From: Rhynchopus euleeides
Taxonomy: Eukaryota > Euglenozoa > Diplonemea > Diplonemida > Diplonemidae
Direction: 5' to 3'
Assembly (NCBI GenBank): GCA_963210315.1
Contig: OY723238.1
Location: forward strand, 558,001 to 622,000
DNA length: 64,000 bases
Within the stretch, counting starts at the first letter, position 1, and every line of letters starts with the position of its first letter. Shown piece by piece: positions 39,713 to 48,153 of the stretch. The notes beneath the pieces were generated by a model. It worked only from the letters and a program-made list of their open reading frames with translations, ran no database searches and had not been told where the DNA came from. A program made the position numbers and the translations under genes.

Positions 39713-39810
39713 CCTATGCAATGTGGCACTCGTCACTGAAGTACAGCCACACACACACACACCAAACGGACGTTTCCACCCATCCCAGCTCGCAGACCTG
39801 ATTCACAAAA

Positions 39811-40812
39811 ATGGGGAAGACGACAACGAAGCCGGCAGTGAAGGTGGCAGCGAAGCCGGCGGCGAAGTCGAGTAAGAAGAAGAAGAGCGCAGAGAGTCCC
39901 GAGGCTGCGGAGGCGACGAACATTGTGGCTGATTTTTGCACGGCCTTCCTCGTTAAAAAAGGGGGAAGTGTGCTGACACTGGGATCCATTAGAAGGCTCC
40001 TAGCAACGGTGTTGACCGGCAAGGAGATCAACAAGCACAGCCCCCAGGTGGCCAACGCCATCACCGCCGTATTCCCTGACATGGACAAGCTCGCTGTGAG
40101 GGAGGTCGAGATGATGCAGAAGGACGGCACCCTCCCCGCCACCTACAGGGTTGAGGTGAAGCGCGGGAAGGTGCAAGACACCAAGTTGGTGGGTGTCACC
40201 CTCAAGCCAAAGATGCCCTTGGCTTGGGCGGAGGAGGGCCACAAGAAGAATCCGCTGTACCAGCGGGTCCTTGCTGCGCTTGCCCCGGCCTACAAGGAGG
40301 TCGAGATGAACAACGTGTACACTGCCGTGCAGCAGGAGGAGGATACTACGACGAAGAATGTGATGCAGCACTTCCCGGTGGTCACCCCGTTGCCTGGGGC
40401 AGCCAACGTGCATGTGGTGATGCTCGAGGGGCTGTTGACCCGGGTTGAGTTTTCAGTGACAGGCCTGCAGGTGTCGCTGACGTGTCTTCGCGTGGTCCAC
40501 GAGGGTTCGACAATCCCCAGCGGCACATACACCGCCACCTATTTCCTCCCCAGGAGCCCTGCCGATGGCGAGCCCATCACCTGCGAGCAGGTGGAGGGGC
40601 AGTTGGCCCTGTGGAAGGTCACCGTTCCTTTGGAACAGCCCCGCGCCACGGTGACCGGCTCAGGCCAGGCCAACACCTCCACCGTGGGGAGGTACAAGGA
40701 CCTGCTGGGGATCGACCTCGCACAGCCTGAGGTCCCCGACACAGAGGAAGAAGCCCCTCCGAGCATCCCGCAGGCCATCACAGTGGAGGAGGACGACATG
40801 GACACCCTCTGA
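39811..40812 (+). CDS. Transposon-encoded basic-tailed protein (333 aa)
   Basis: An ATG at 39811 just inside the left terminal region. Residues 1-30 are Lys/Ala-rich (KPAVKVAAKPAAKSSKKKKS), like a histone H1 tail and able to bind DNA or serve as nuclear signal. A compact middle follows (TNIVADFCTAFLVKKGGSVL, GKEINKHSPQVANAITAVF), then a beta-rich C-terminal half (MLEGLLTRVEFSVTGLQVSL) and an acidic end (EEEAPPSIPQ, EEDDMDTL). No family is recognised. CACTA elements often encode, besides transposase, a second protein that binds subterminal repeats (as TnpA of En/Spm does); position and composition make that the leading guess. Confidence 0.75.
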   Translation: MGKTTTKPAVKVAAKPAAKSSKKKKSAESPEAAEATNIVADFCTAFLVKKGGSVLTLGSIRRLLATVLTGKEINKHSPQVANAITAVFPDMDKLAVREVEMMQKDGTLPATYRVEVKRGKVQDTKLVGVTLKPKMPLAWAEEGHKKNPLYQRVLAALAPAYKEVEMNNVYTAVQQEEDTTTKNVMQHFPVVTPLPGAANVHVVMLEGLLTRVEFSVTGLQVSLTCLRVVHEGSTIPSGTYTATYFLPRSPADGEPITCEQVEGQLALWKVTVPLEQPRATVTGSGQANTSTVGRYKDLLGIDLAQPEVPDTEEEAPPSIPQAITVEEDDMDTL

Positions 40813-41015
40813 GGGAAGCTGGCTGTGCATCAGCCTGCGGAAGTTGAATGATCAGACTGTCATGGAAGCCACAAACCCCACACTCCAAAACATCGACAGT
40901 TTTTTCGCTTGGCTACATCTGACGTGGTGTGTGTGTTGCAACCTTATTCGGCTCCACTCACACTCGCTCTCACAGGTGTCACAGGGGGTATTTTCAAGAC
41001 CCATGCCATCGAACC

Positions 41016-42776
41016 ATGTCGAATGCAAATGAAGCGAAGAGTGTCGGGGAGACTCTTGCTGCCAACCGGCATGCCCTTCGGATGTCTCAACGGACACTCG
41101 CCAAGGTCAACCAGCTTCATAAGGAGCGTGTTGGTGAGAACCTGGGTGTGTCACGAAAGCGACTCCGCGAAATGGAGAAGCCTGCCTGCGAACGTGTTGA
41201 ATGGCGCCGTTCCCGTGGTTTGCTCGGGGCATTTGAGTTCCTCGAAGAAGAGGCGGGAGAATCATCGACAATGCAGTGTAGCGTGCCACTTCTCGGCGTC
41301 ATGTACACGGACGGATACACGCCACGTAATTCATTACGTTCCGATAACGCACGTGTCCGTCTGTCTCTCGGGGTCATCAATCCCGAAAACACGATGACTG
41401 CGCCGGGTATTACTTTCTCAGACCTTCCGAAAGGTGATCACAAGCTGTTCCAAAATCACGCGTTGCTGCAACAGATCATGAGGCTGCACAAAGCGAAAAT
41501 CTTCCGAGGGGTGCATGTCGCGAGTGTGTCCATAGCAAGAATAACCGCCGACCATGCTGAGCAGTGGGCAACAATGAGGCGATGCGGGGGGCGAGGGCAC
41601 CGATGCTCACTGTGCGACATCCCAGAAGAACGCTGGTATCAACAGGTGCATCGATACCCGCACCTGACTCTCTCTGAGATGAAAGAGGCTGGCTACCCCT
41701 CCCTCTTGGCAGGTGTGCTTCCCAATGCCCGCTACGTCACCCCAGCACTCCATGACTGCAAGGGGCTCGCCATGCGGCTGATCAGGGTACTGGATGAGAC
41801 AACAAAAAAAATATTCGACAAGACCTGTACAAACCTTGCACTGAATGTGTCGCAGAATGGGACAGGTGCTCAGTTCCGGAAGGTCGTGCTTGCCATGTCA
41901 CAGGACACCACCTACAAGGGCTTGTTCCGCTACCTCTTTGTCTCCCTTGCAGACCTTATGCATTTCCGGTATGCAGACATCCCCTGGCGCTTCTGGGGAT
42001 GCAAGGATGAGTCAGCCCGGATTCCCTTCTTGCGTGCTCGGATCTCAGGGCATATATTTCACTGGTTGATGGAGCATGCCGAAAAGGGATCAACGCGCAA
42101 TGCCTACGTACACAGTCTCCATCATTGGTGGGCTCCAGAAGATGCAGTGCCTCTGCAGAACAACGACGAATTTGAAGAAGCAGAGAACGGACATCGCAAG
42201 AAAGATGCCGTTACAATCGCCAGCTCCGCAACTTACGAGAGAGATCTTGCAATGGCAGAAGAGAAGCGGCGCGAATCGGGCATGCCTTGGAAGGTTGCGC
42301 ACCTGTCGCAGGACGGGATCCTCGGGTATAGAGAAGTCATTCTGTGTCCGTGTCTGCACACCCGACACGCTCATAGATTGGCTGTGTATGTTCTTTGCAC
42401 ACAGTTGACACAGCTGCAGAAGGGGTTTGTGCACTGCAACACACAGGACTTCGTTGAACCCAGCAGCGCGCCCTACTTCCTGTTCCGGTTCCCCGAAGGA
42501 CACCGCAAATTATCGCTCTGCTTGTGCAAAATGCCAATCCCGCTGGGGGCGACTTTCACACCATTCGTGTCATCCGAGGCGACTTTGAGCACGCTTGACC
42601 AACGCGCACAGCAGGAGGGGGATGACAGTTCTGACGAAGAAGATGAGGAAAGCCTGCAGGATGGTTTGTCTTGCCCAAGGTGTAACACAACTACGACAGG
42701 CGACGGCCGCACTTTGACACCTCAAATTCTAACCGCTCACCTCCGCAGGTGCAGCCGCTACCAGGAGGATAGGTAG
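41016..42776 (+). CDS. Putative transposase of CAC-type element (586 aa)
   Basis: The ATG at 41016 (MSNANEAKSVGETLAANRHA) is the first in frame; it follows a pyrimidine tract ending in CAG at ~40975. The N-terminus is basic and helical. Candidate acidic catalytic positions are Asp in MYTDGYTPRNSL (~99) and Asp in ALHDCKGLAMRL (~247), with a later acidic position near ENGHRKKDAVTIASS. A CX2C pair (HRCSLCD, ~197-200) may hold zinc. The C-terminus is an acidic stretch (DDSSDEEDEESLQDG) and a CX2C...HX4C finger (LSCPRCN ... LTAHLRRCSRY). It is the largest gene inside perfect terminal inverted repeats, so transposase is the natural reading; the DDE assignment is tentative. Cut-and-paste activity would also serve the related elements at 37668 and 44289. 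Confidence 0.75.
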   Translation: MSNANEAKSVGETLAANRHALRMSQRTLAKVNQLHKERVGENLGVSRKRLREMEKPACERVEWRRSRGLLGAFEFLEEEAGESSTMQCSVPLLGVMYTDGYTPRNSLRSDNARVRLSLGVINPENTMTAPGITFSDLPKGDHKLFQNHALLQQIMRLHKAKIFRGVHVASVSIARITADHAEQWATMRRCGGRGHRCSLCDIPEERWYQQVHRYPHLTLSEMKEAGYPSLLAGVLPNARYVTPALHDCKGLAMRLIRVLDETTKKIFDKTCTNLALNVSQNGTGAQFRKVVLAMSQDTTYKGLFRYLFVSLADLMHFRYADIPWRFWGCKDESARIPFLRARISGHIFHWLMEHAEKGSTRNAYVHSLHHWWAPEDAVPLQNNDEFEEAENGHRKKDAVTIASSATYERDLAMAEEKRRESGMPWKVAHLSQDGILGYREVILCPCLHTRHAHRLAVYVLCTQLTQLQKGFVHCNTQDFVEPSSAPYFLFRFPEGHRKLSLCLCKMPIPLGATFTPFVSSEATLSTLDQRAQQEGDDSSDEEDEESLQDGLSCPRCNTTTTGDGRTLTPQILTAHLRRCSRYQEDR

Positions 42777-42887
42777 GTAGTCCAGAGTCCGGGGAAACTG
42801 ACAGAAGCAAAACAAGCCCCTCCCCATCCCTCTTCCACCTTCCCCCCGCATGATTTTACCCCCCACGCCAGTAGACTGTAACTATAT

Positions 42888-43042
42888 CATGGGAAAAATG
42901 GATGAAAATAGGTGAAAAGACTCCCGCTAGGGGGAGTCAGACTCCCCCTAGCGGGAGTATAGACTCCCGCTAGCGGGAGTCTTTGACACCCTCTCAGACT
43001 CCCGCTCCCAGACTCCCGCTAGGGCCGCTGGAGTCCACTGTG
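42888..43042 (-). repeat. Right terminal region of CAC-type transposon
   Basis: Mirror of the left region with two extra GGGAGTC-type units, ending in CCGCTGGAGTCCACTGTG. One base (A for G) distinguishes its tip from the left tip. Confidence 0.75.
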
Positions 43043-43067
43043 CGGTAGCGGGGGGGGGGGGGGGGGG

Positions 43068-44219
43068 TAGGGGGGGTCAAATGCCACCCTTTTACGTGGA
43101 CAAACACGATTTTTCAAAAAACCGGCGCAGAGGCCCCAAAGCCCCCGTAAACCCTCCAAACCCCCCCAGATCGGTCCGGAAACCCATCGAACCCCACTTT
43201 TCCACCATTCCGGGCACCTCAGGTGCCCGAATTGGGGTACCTAAATTTTGTGCCACCGTTTGGTACCGGACAGTGCCACTGTGTGGGAGGTTGGAAAAGA
43301 AAATGCCCCAACACACCACATCTGAGGGTTGCAATGCATGTTGCTTGCCAACCACGTCATCCGGTGGGTGTCAGGCGCTATGTAGGTGGCATTAGCCAGG
43401 TCTTCGATGAGTTCTGGCTTGTATATGTACCTCCCTGCCACCATGCACCGGGAGGCTGCCTGTAGGTACGGAACAAGTCCAGATGGTCGTGTGATTCCTG
43501 TGCAGCAGTGCTCCACAACCGGGATGTGTTGACAACGACTGTTGCAACACGAGCTGTACATTCCGGGAACACACGAAGTGCGCTGTCGTGGTACCCATTG
43601 TGCCAGAATTGGTAGTTGCTGCGGTCTACTTTGCCTGGCCCAAGAGCACTGGTACTGAACGGTGCAATATGCGTGGCGAGGTGAATGCAACGGAAGGGCG
43701 CAAAGTCAATACAGCTCTCGGATGGCGGGTGGTGGTGCCACTAGTGTGTGACGTTCACTCGAGGATACAACGCATCACAATGAATCAGCAACCGTGGACC
43801 GAGTACAATACGCTCTCTGTGGCTGGTGTGGGGGACAAAGGCAGTGCCTGTGCCGCAGGCAGGGAGGTACATATACAAGCCAGAACACATCGAAGACCTG
43901 GCTCATGCCACCTACATAGCGCCTGACACCCACCGGATGACGTGGTTGGCAAGCAACATGCATTGCAACCCTCAGATGTGGTGTGTTGGGGCATTTTCTT
44001 TTCCAACCTCCCACACAGTGGCACTGTCCGGTACCAAACGGTGGCACAAAATTTAGGTACCCCAATTCGGGCACCTGAGGTGCCCGGAATGGTGGAAAAG
44101 TGGGGTTCGATGGGTTTCCGGACCGATCTGGGGGGGTTTGGAGGGTTTACGGGGGCTTTGGGGCCTCTGCGCCGGTTTTTTGAAAAATCGTGTTTGTCAC
44201 CCCCATTTGACCCCCCCTA
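43068..44219. mobile_element. Foldback element, copy B (1152 bp)
   Basis: Arms 43068-43439 and 43858-44219, loop 43440-43857. It is inverted relative to copy A and nearly identical. G-runs of about 17 and 16 bases flank it. Its left G-run begins only nine bases after the CAC-type transposon ends. Confidence 0.87.
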
Positions 44220-44288
44220 GGGGGGGGGGGGGGGGATTGGTCTCAGCTGCCCCCCCTCCCTCCTATTATATATCAGCAGTTTTATTTT

Positions 44289-44494
44289 CACGGTGGACTC
44301 CCACCCCCTGGAGCGGGGGTCTGGGGCGGGGGTCTGGACCCCCGCTATCGGGAGTCTGCCCTGCTATTTTTGGTGCCCAGACGACCCCCGATAGCGGGGG
44401 TCCAGACCCCCACTCGCGGGGGTCGGACCTCGCCAGACCCCCGATATTCCGATATCCCAAAAAGGTGCACCCTGACGTGTGGGAGTCCACCGTG
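44289..44494. mobile_element. 206-bp MITE related to the CAC-type transposon
   Basis: Ends CACGGTGGACTCCCA and its complement, TT duplicated at 44287-44288 and 44495-44496. The interior carries CCCCCGCTATCGGGAGTCTG and similar palindromes, echoing the subterminal units of the autonomous element. No coding capacity. Confidence 0.85.
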
Positions 44495-45230
44495 TTGACA
44501 ACAACACTCCCCCCCCCCTCTGACACCCCCTCTGTTTCTGTTCATCGACTTCTTTTTTATCCGACCTAGGCTAGGGGACCCCGAGAGAAATGCGTCTACC
44601 CCTTCCCCCCCCCCCCCCCTGGGTGAGGCACCTTTTGCTGTTTTTGACACCTCTCGGATGCGTTGTTGCGCAACAACAGAACAAACAAGACTGTCTAACC
44701 TAGAGACAGGTCCTTCACCTCCCAGCCCACCCCACGACGCGCACATTCCCTAGGCAGAATCTAAAGCGAGGGATGGTGTGGCGGAGACGGGGGGCGGGGG
44801 GGCGGGATGAGGGTGCCCGTCAGCTTTCCCTGCAAGTCAGGGGGGGGGGGGGGGGGAGAAGAACCAGCGGGTATTACGTTGATCACAACAACACCTCCCT
44901 GCAGCATCATCGTTCTGCAGCGACACCGCACTCTGCCGCACCGAGCGAACTGTCGAATATCTCTGTGTCTCTAAGGAACAGGCATTGCATCGTTGCACCA
45001 GACGGGCCACGGGACTCCCTGCCTGGAGGCATGCTGTCATGCGACACAACGCATGCACAGGCGGGATGAGGATGGACAGCGTTGCCTGGTTGCTAGAAAG
45101 GCGACTGGGCAAATGCTACTACTCGCGGCAGGTGGGGGTGGGGGCGGAGGGGTTTTTCTTTTTGGAAATGACCTTCTGTGGTGGGGTTCGGGGGAGAAGG
45201 GGTGTGTCGCATGGGTTTGCTGTTGCAATT
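44495..45230. other. Gene-free tract
   Basis: Contains C- and G-homopolymers (44608-44621, 44840-44856) and no recognisable gene. Confidence 0.4.
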
Positions 45231-45380
45231 TTTTTTTGGCGGAACAGCTCGCTGCTTTCGCACTGAAAAGAATTGTGGGAAGCGTCCGGTGCCCCGCACT
45301 TGCATGATGTATACCTAGGTCGCAGGTACCGTTTGTACAAACAGAGAACGCAACCCCAAGACATTTCGGTAGTCTTCTTT
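45231..45380 (+). repeat. SIRE-like solitary repeat (empty site of VIPER-like element)
   Basis: Upstream arm 45231-45327 aligns with 18805-18896 read on the minus strand: TTTTTTTTGG, GGAACAGCT, TTTCGCACTGAAAAGA, CGTCCGGT, CTAGGTCGCAGGT. A single core follows (45328-45349, ACCGTTTGTACAAACAGAGA). The downstream arm, GCAACCCCAAG, aligns with 15103-15114. The two halves that flank the retroelement are therefore joined here by one core. Confidence 0.7.
45328..45349 (+). repeat. Single recombination core in solitary repeat
   Basis: Contains the perfect palindrome GTTTGTACAAAC; compare the two imperfect cores at 15115 and 18783. Confidence 0.7.
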
Positions 45381-45969
45381 CAACAGAGAGAACTTGTAAA
45401 GTGGAAATGCAACAAGATGCGGAGGGTATAATTGCGTCACACTTGTCGCACAGCCTCTTGTGCCTGAACTCGCACACGACACTTCCCGCAGGCATATTTT
45501 TCTGTGTTGCGTGCAATCAAAGGAGGGGGGGGGGGGGCGAAACAATGCGGGTTCATGTTTCTTTTTCCCTTTCGTTTTCTCATCCCACAAACAATCCACT
45601 AACCACCCCCTTTGTCGAACGCATCCAGATATAGAGGTACACACATATCTACACACCACCTCGGCTTCCCCACACCGCATGCGTGAGTGAAAATGGCCCT
45701 GCTTCTGTTGACCCACTGCACGCCGCTGTGGGCTTCACCCTATCACCGCATCTCTAGAAAACAACACACACACACACATATACATACTAGGGCATCCGAT
45801 GCCCGACTAATCGAATCGACACAAACCCCTTTGATACCTCGCTCCAACCCCCCCACCCCCACCACCCCAGTACGCCCCCCTCCCCCCCCCGGGAACGAAA
45901 CCGCAGCCTCACTTCACACCTCCTCCAAGCTGAGCACACAAACCTGCCTTCCCCCCCCTTGCCGCCGCA
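45381..45969. other. Downstream region of the minus-strand gene
   Basis: C-rich plus-strand sequence and a short CA tract (45763-45778). No gene recognised. Confidence 0.4.
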
Positions 45970-47742
45970 TCACCGCCTGCCCTGCAGAGGCACGCGCATC
46001 GGAATGTCCTCGATGTTGCGTGTGCGGGAGGAGGGCAGAACCTCGGAGCGGAAGTCGCGTGGGTTCGTGACGGGGATGAGGACTGTCGGGCGGTGCCTGT
46101 GCGGGGAAGCACGTGGGTCGTGGTCAAACTGCTCGTGCACAACGGCCTGCGGGGGCTCCAGGTCGACGGCGCGCCGCACGGGCGACACACGTTGATGCTG
46201 CTGCCTCCGCAGTGACTCGTTCTCCGCCCGCAGCCGGTTCAGCTCCGACACCATGCTCGACGACACCGACACATGCACCTCCTCCACCTCACGCACGCTC
46301 CGCAGGCTCCGCACACTGCGCACGCTCCTGACAGGGCTGGCCCCCCTGCTCCCCACCGCTGAGCACACAGCGTAGTCCTCCACATCCGACAGGGGCGACA
46401 GCCCACCGACACACCCCGCCATGCCGGGGGGCGACGCAGAGCGGTGCCGCCTGGGGCTGGTGTCGCGCAGCGCATCAACGGGCCGCGGGGGGCTCGTGTG
46501 TGCGAGGGCCAGCGTCCGCGCAACCACCCCCGCAGGGCTGTGCGACAGCACCGCAGTGGACCCGCCATCAGCACCGCCACTGCGATCAGCACCACCACCT
46601 GCTGCTGCCGCAGCCGCCGCTGCGCCCTGCGCGGCGGCGGCGCCGCCAACAGGCCCCCCACTCCAGCCCCGCCTGCGCGGAGGCGAAGCCAGAGCAGGCG
46701 GCTGCGATACGCGCTGCGTCAGCACCACCTCCCGCATGCGGACACGCTGCGTACCCCCCGCCACCGCGGCCCGCTTCAGGTCGTTGGGTGACGTGACGCA
46801 CACCACTGCTCTCTCCTTTGGGTGCCTCGGCACCCCGCCGCGGTCAGTCGGGTCGAGCTCCAGCGAGTCGCCCACCGCATACTCTACGTCGGCAACGCGG
46901 TGGCCCCCACCGTCAGGCGGTGGGGCGCGCGTCCTGCGGGGCTGGCGTGCCGGAGGCGGGAGCATGTGGTCCGTGCCGCCCCTGGAGGAGCTGGAGGACT
47001 CCCCGGGGTGCAGGGTCATCTCGCTCCTGCCGCTGTCGCGGGCGAGCCGCGCGGTGATGGGGTGCTGCTGCAGCTCGAAGCCCTCCCGCGAGTCGTGCGA
47101 TGCGTGCGGAGAGGCATCGGCGTGGTGCGACGGGTTGGACTTCATCGAAGAGGAGGTCGACTGCCCCCCGCCGCTCACGTTTGCCGCGCGCGGGCTGAAC
47201 CGCTCGAGGTATTCATCCTTCGGATGGCCAGGGTCACCCAGGAGCTTGGAGGTACGGCGTTGCCTGGCAGGCAGGTGTCGGCATGGGCCCGACTTCGGAG
47301 AGAGATTCACCGGGCCCGTTGTCGGGGAGCGCGTGGGTGGGGTGAGGTGTCCGCTCCCCCCATCCCCGCTGAGAGCGCTGGCGCGGTCCTGCTCCTGCTG
47401 TTGGGCCTTGCGGACCCCGTCGCTCTCCGTGCTGCCGTTGAGGTCCAGTACGCTGAAAGCCCCATTGCTCTGATCCAACTTGTTTGTGCTGCTGTCATTA
47501 CCCTTCGCACCGATGCTCTCGACGAGTTTCTGAAAAGGTGTGGGGGGGGTGGGGAATGTGGGGGTAGGGGGGGAGGTAACATAAAAAGGTGTCCCCCAGA
47601 GATCCGCTTGTTTAAAAAAGCAGGGGCCTGCCCCTTGGTGGCATACCTTGACAGCTTGGGATGTTGCCACAGCGCCTGCGATGCTCAGGCAGGAGCGCTC
47701 CAGGCTCTCCACCATGCTTTGGTCGGGCTTGTGCCCTTCCAT
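45970..47742 (-). CDS. Low-complexity coiled-coil protein, two exons
   Basis: An ATG at 47740-47742 (MEGHKPDQSMVESLERS). Exon 1 is 47647-47742 and exon 2 is 45970-47529, joined by a 117-nt intron, to give 551 residues. The joined junction reads SQAVK-KLVESIGAKG. Most of the protein is Ser/Pro/Arg-rich and probably disordered. Near the C-terminus, VHVSVSSSMVSELNRLRAEN-ESLRRQQ is a short heptad coiled coil. Ser-Pro and Arg-Ser-Val repeats (VRSVRSVRSLRSV) precede it, suggesting a phosphorylated scaffold. No enzymatic domain is recognised. It lies 412 bp downstream of the gene at 48154-50952 on the same strand, perhaps in one transcription unit. Confidence 0.7.
   Translation of the reverse strand: MEGHKPDQSMVESLERSCLSIAGAVATSQAVKVCHQGAGPCFFKQADLWGTPFYVTSPPTPTFPTPPTPFQKLVESIGAKGNDSSTNKLDQSNGAFSVLDLNGSTESDGVRKAQQQEQDRASALSGDGGSGHLTPPTRSPTTGPVNLSPKSGPCRHLPARQRRTSKLLGDPGHPKDEYLERFSPRAANVSGGGQSTSSSMKSNPSHHADASPHASHDSREGFELQQHPITARLARDSGRSEMTLHPGESSSSSRGGTDHMLPPPARQPRRTRAPPPDGGGHRVADVEYAVGDSLELDPTDRGGVPRHPKERAVVCVTSPNDLKRAAVAGGTQRVRMREVVLTQRVSQPPALASPPRRRGWSGGPVGGAAAAQGAAAAAAAAGGGADRSGGADGGSTAVLSHSPAGVVARTLALAHTSPPRPVDALRDTSPRRHRSASPPGMAGCVGGLSPLSDVEDYAVCSAVGSRGASPVRSVRSVRSLRSVREVEEVHVSVSSSMVSELNRLRAENESLRRQQHQRVSPVRRAVDLEPPQAVVHEQFDHDPRASPHRHRPTVLIPVTNPRDFRSEVLPSSRTRNIEDIPMRVPLQGRR
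47530..47646 (-). other. Spliceosomal intron, 117 nt
   Basis: Minus-strand CAAG|GTATGC at the 5' side and CCCCACACCTTTTCAG|AAAC at the 3' side. The length is a multiple of three and has no in-frame stop, so both spliced and retained forms are open. The retained form would add FFKQADLWGTPFYVTSPP-type sequence. Confidence 0.7.
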
Positions 47743-48153
47743 CTTCAGCAGCCTGTGGAGTGGTGAGGGGGTTCTCAGGGTGCCGTTTGTGGCTCAGCCT
47801 TCACAGGTGGCAAAGTCTGGGTTTCAACTCACGCCAGAGTTGGTGGTTCTGAAGGGCGCAACAAAACACAGGGCACGGCACAGGGCGGCAGCAGGGATGC
47901 CGGGCTGGCAAACCTCAACAGAACGCAATGCAATGAAACTTAATGTGACATACGCTGCCGGATCGTGCTCCCCAGTGCTCAACGCGCTCAGCGAATTCGA
48001 CTGCAGACGAGGTGGCGGGTGGTGGTGGATTGAAAAGGGTGGAAACTTGCAGATCACACCCACACCCACACACCCCCTCACACATGACTCGACCCCCACG
48101 ATACAACACCCTGCCCCCACCCACCCACCCCCACCCGCACGACACTCGGGGCA
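47743..48153. other. Spacer between two same-strand genes
   Basis: 411 bp, pyrimidine-rich on neither strand for long; a CACACCC-rich block lies at 48055-48150. Nothing recognisable. Confidence 0.4.

Larger units (their letters stand above)
39577..43042 (+). mobile_element. Autonomous CAC-type (CMC/CACTA-like) DNA transposon
   Basis: A complete 3466-bp element. Ends are inverted CAC(G/A)GTGGACTCCAGCGG, with a 2-bp duplication CG (39575-39576 and 43043-43044). Long subterminal regions (39577-39712, 42888-43042) carry repeated GGGAGTC units in both orientations, ending at both sides in GACTCCC...TTTTCACCTATTTTCA and CCCATGAT. Two plus-strand genes (39811-40812 and 41016-42776) fill the interior. 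CAC termini, short duplications and subterminal arrays are typical of the CMC (CACTA, Mirage, Chapaev) group. Confidence 0.82.
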
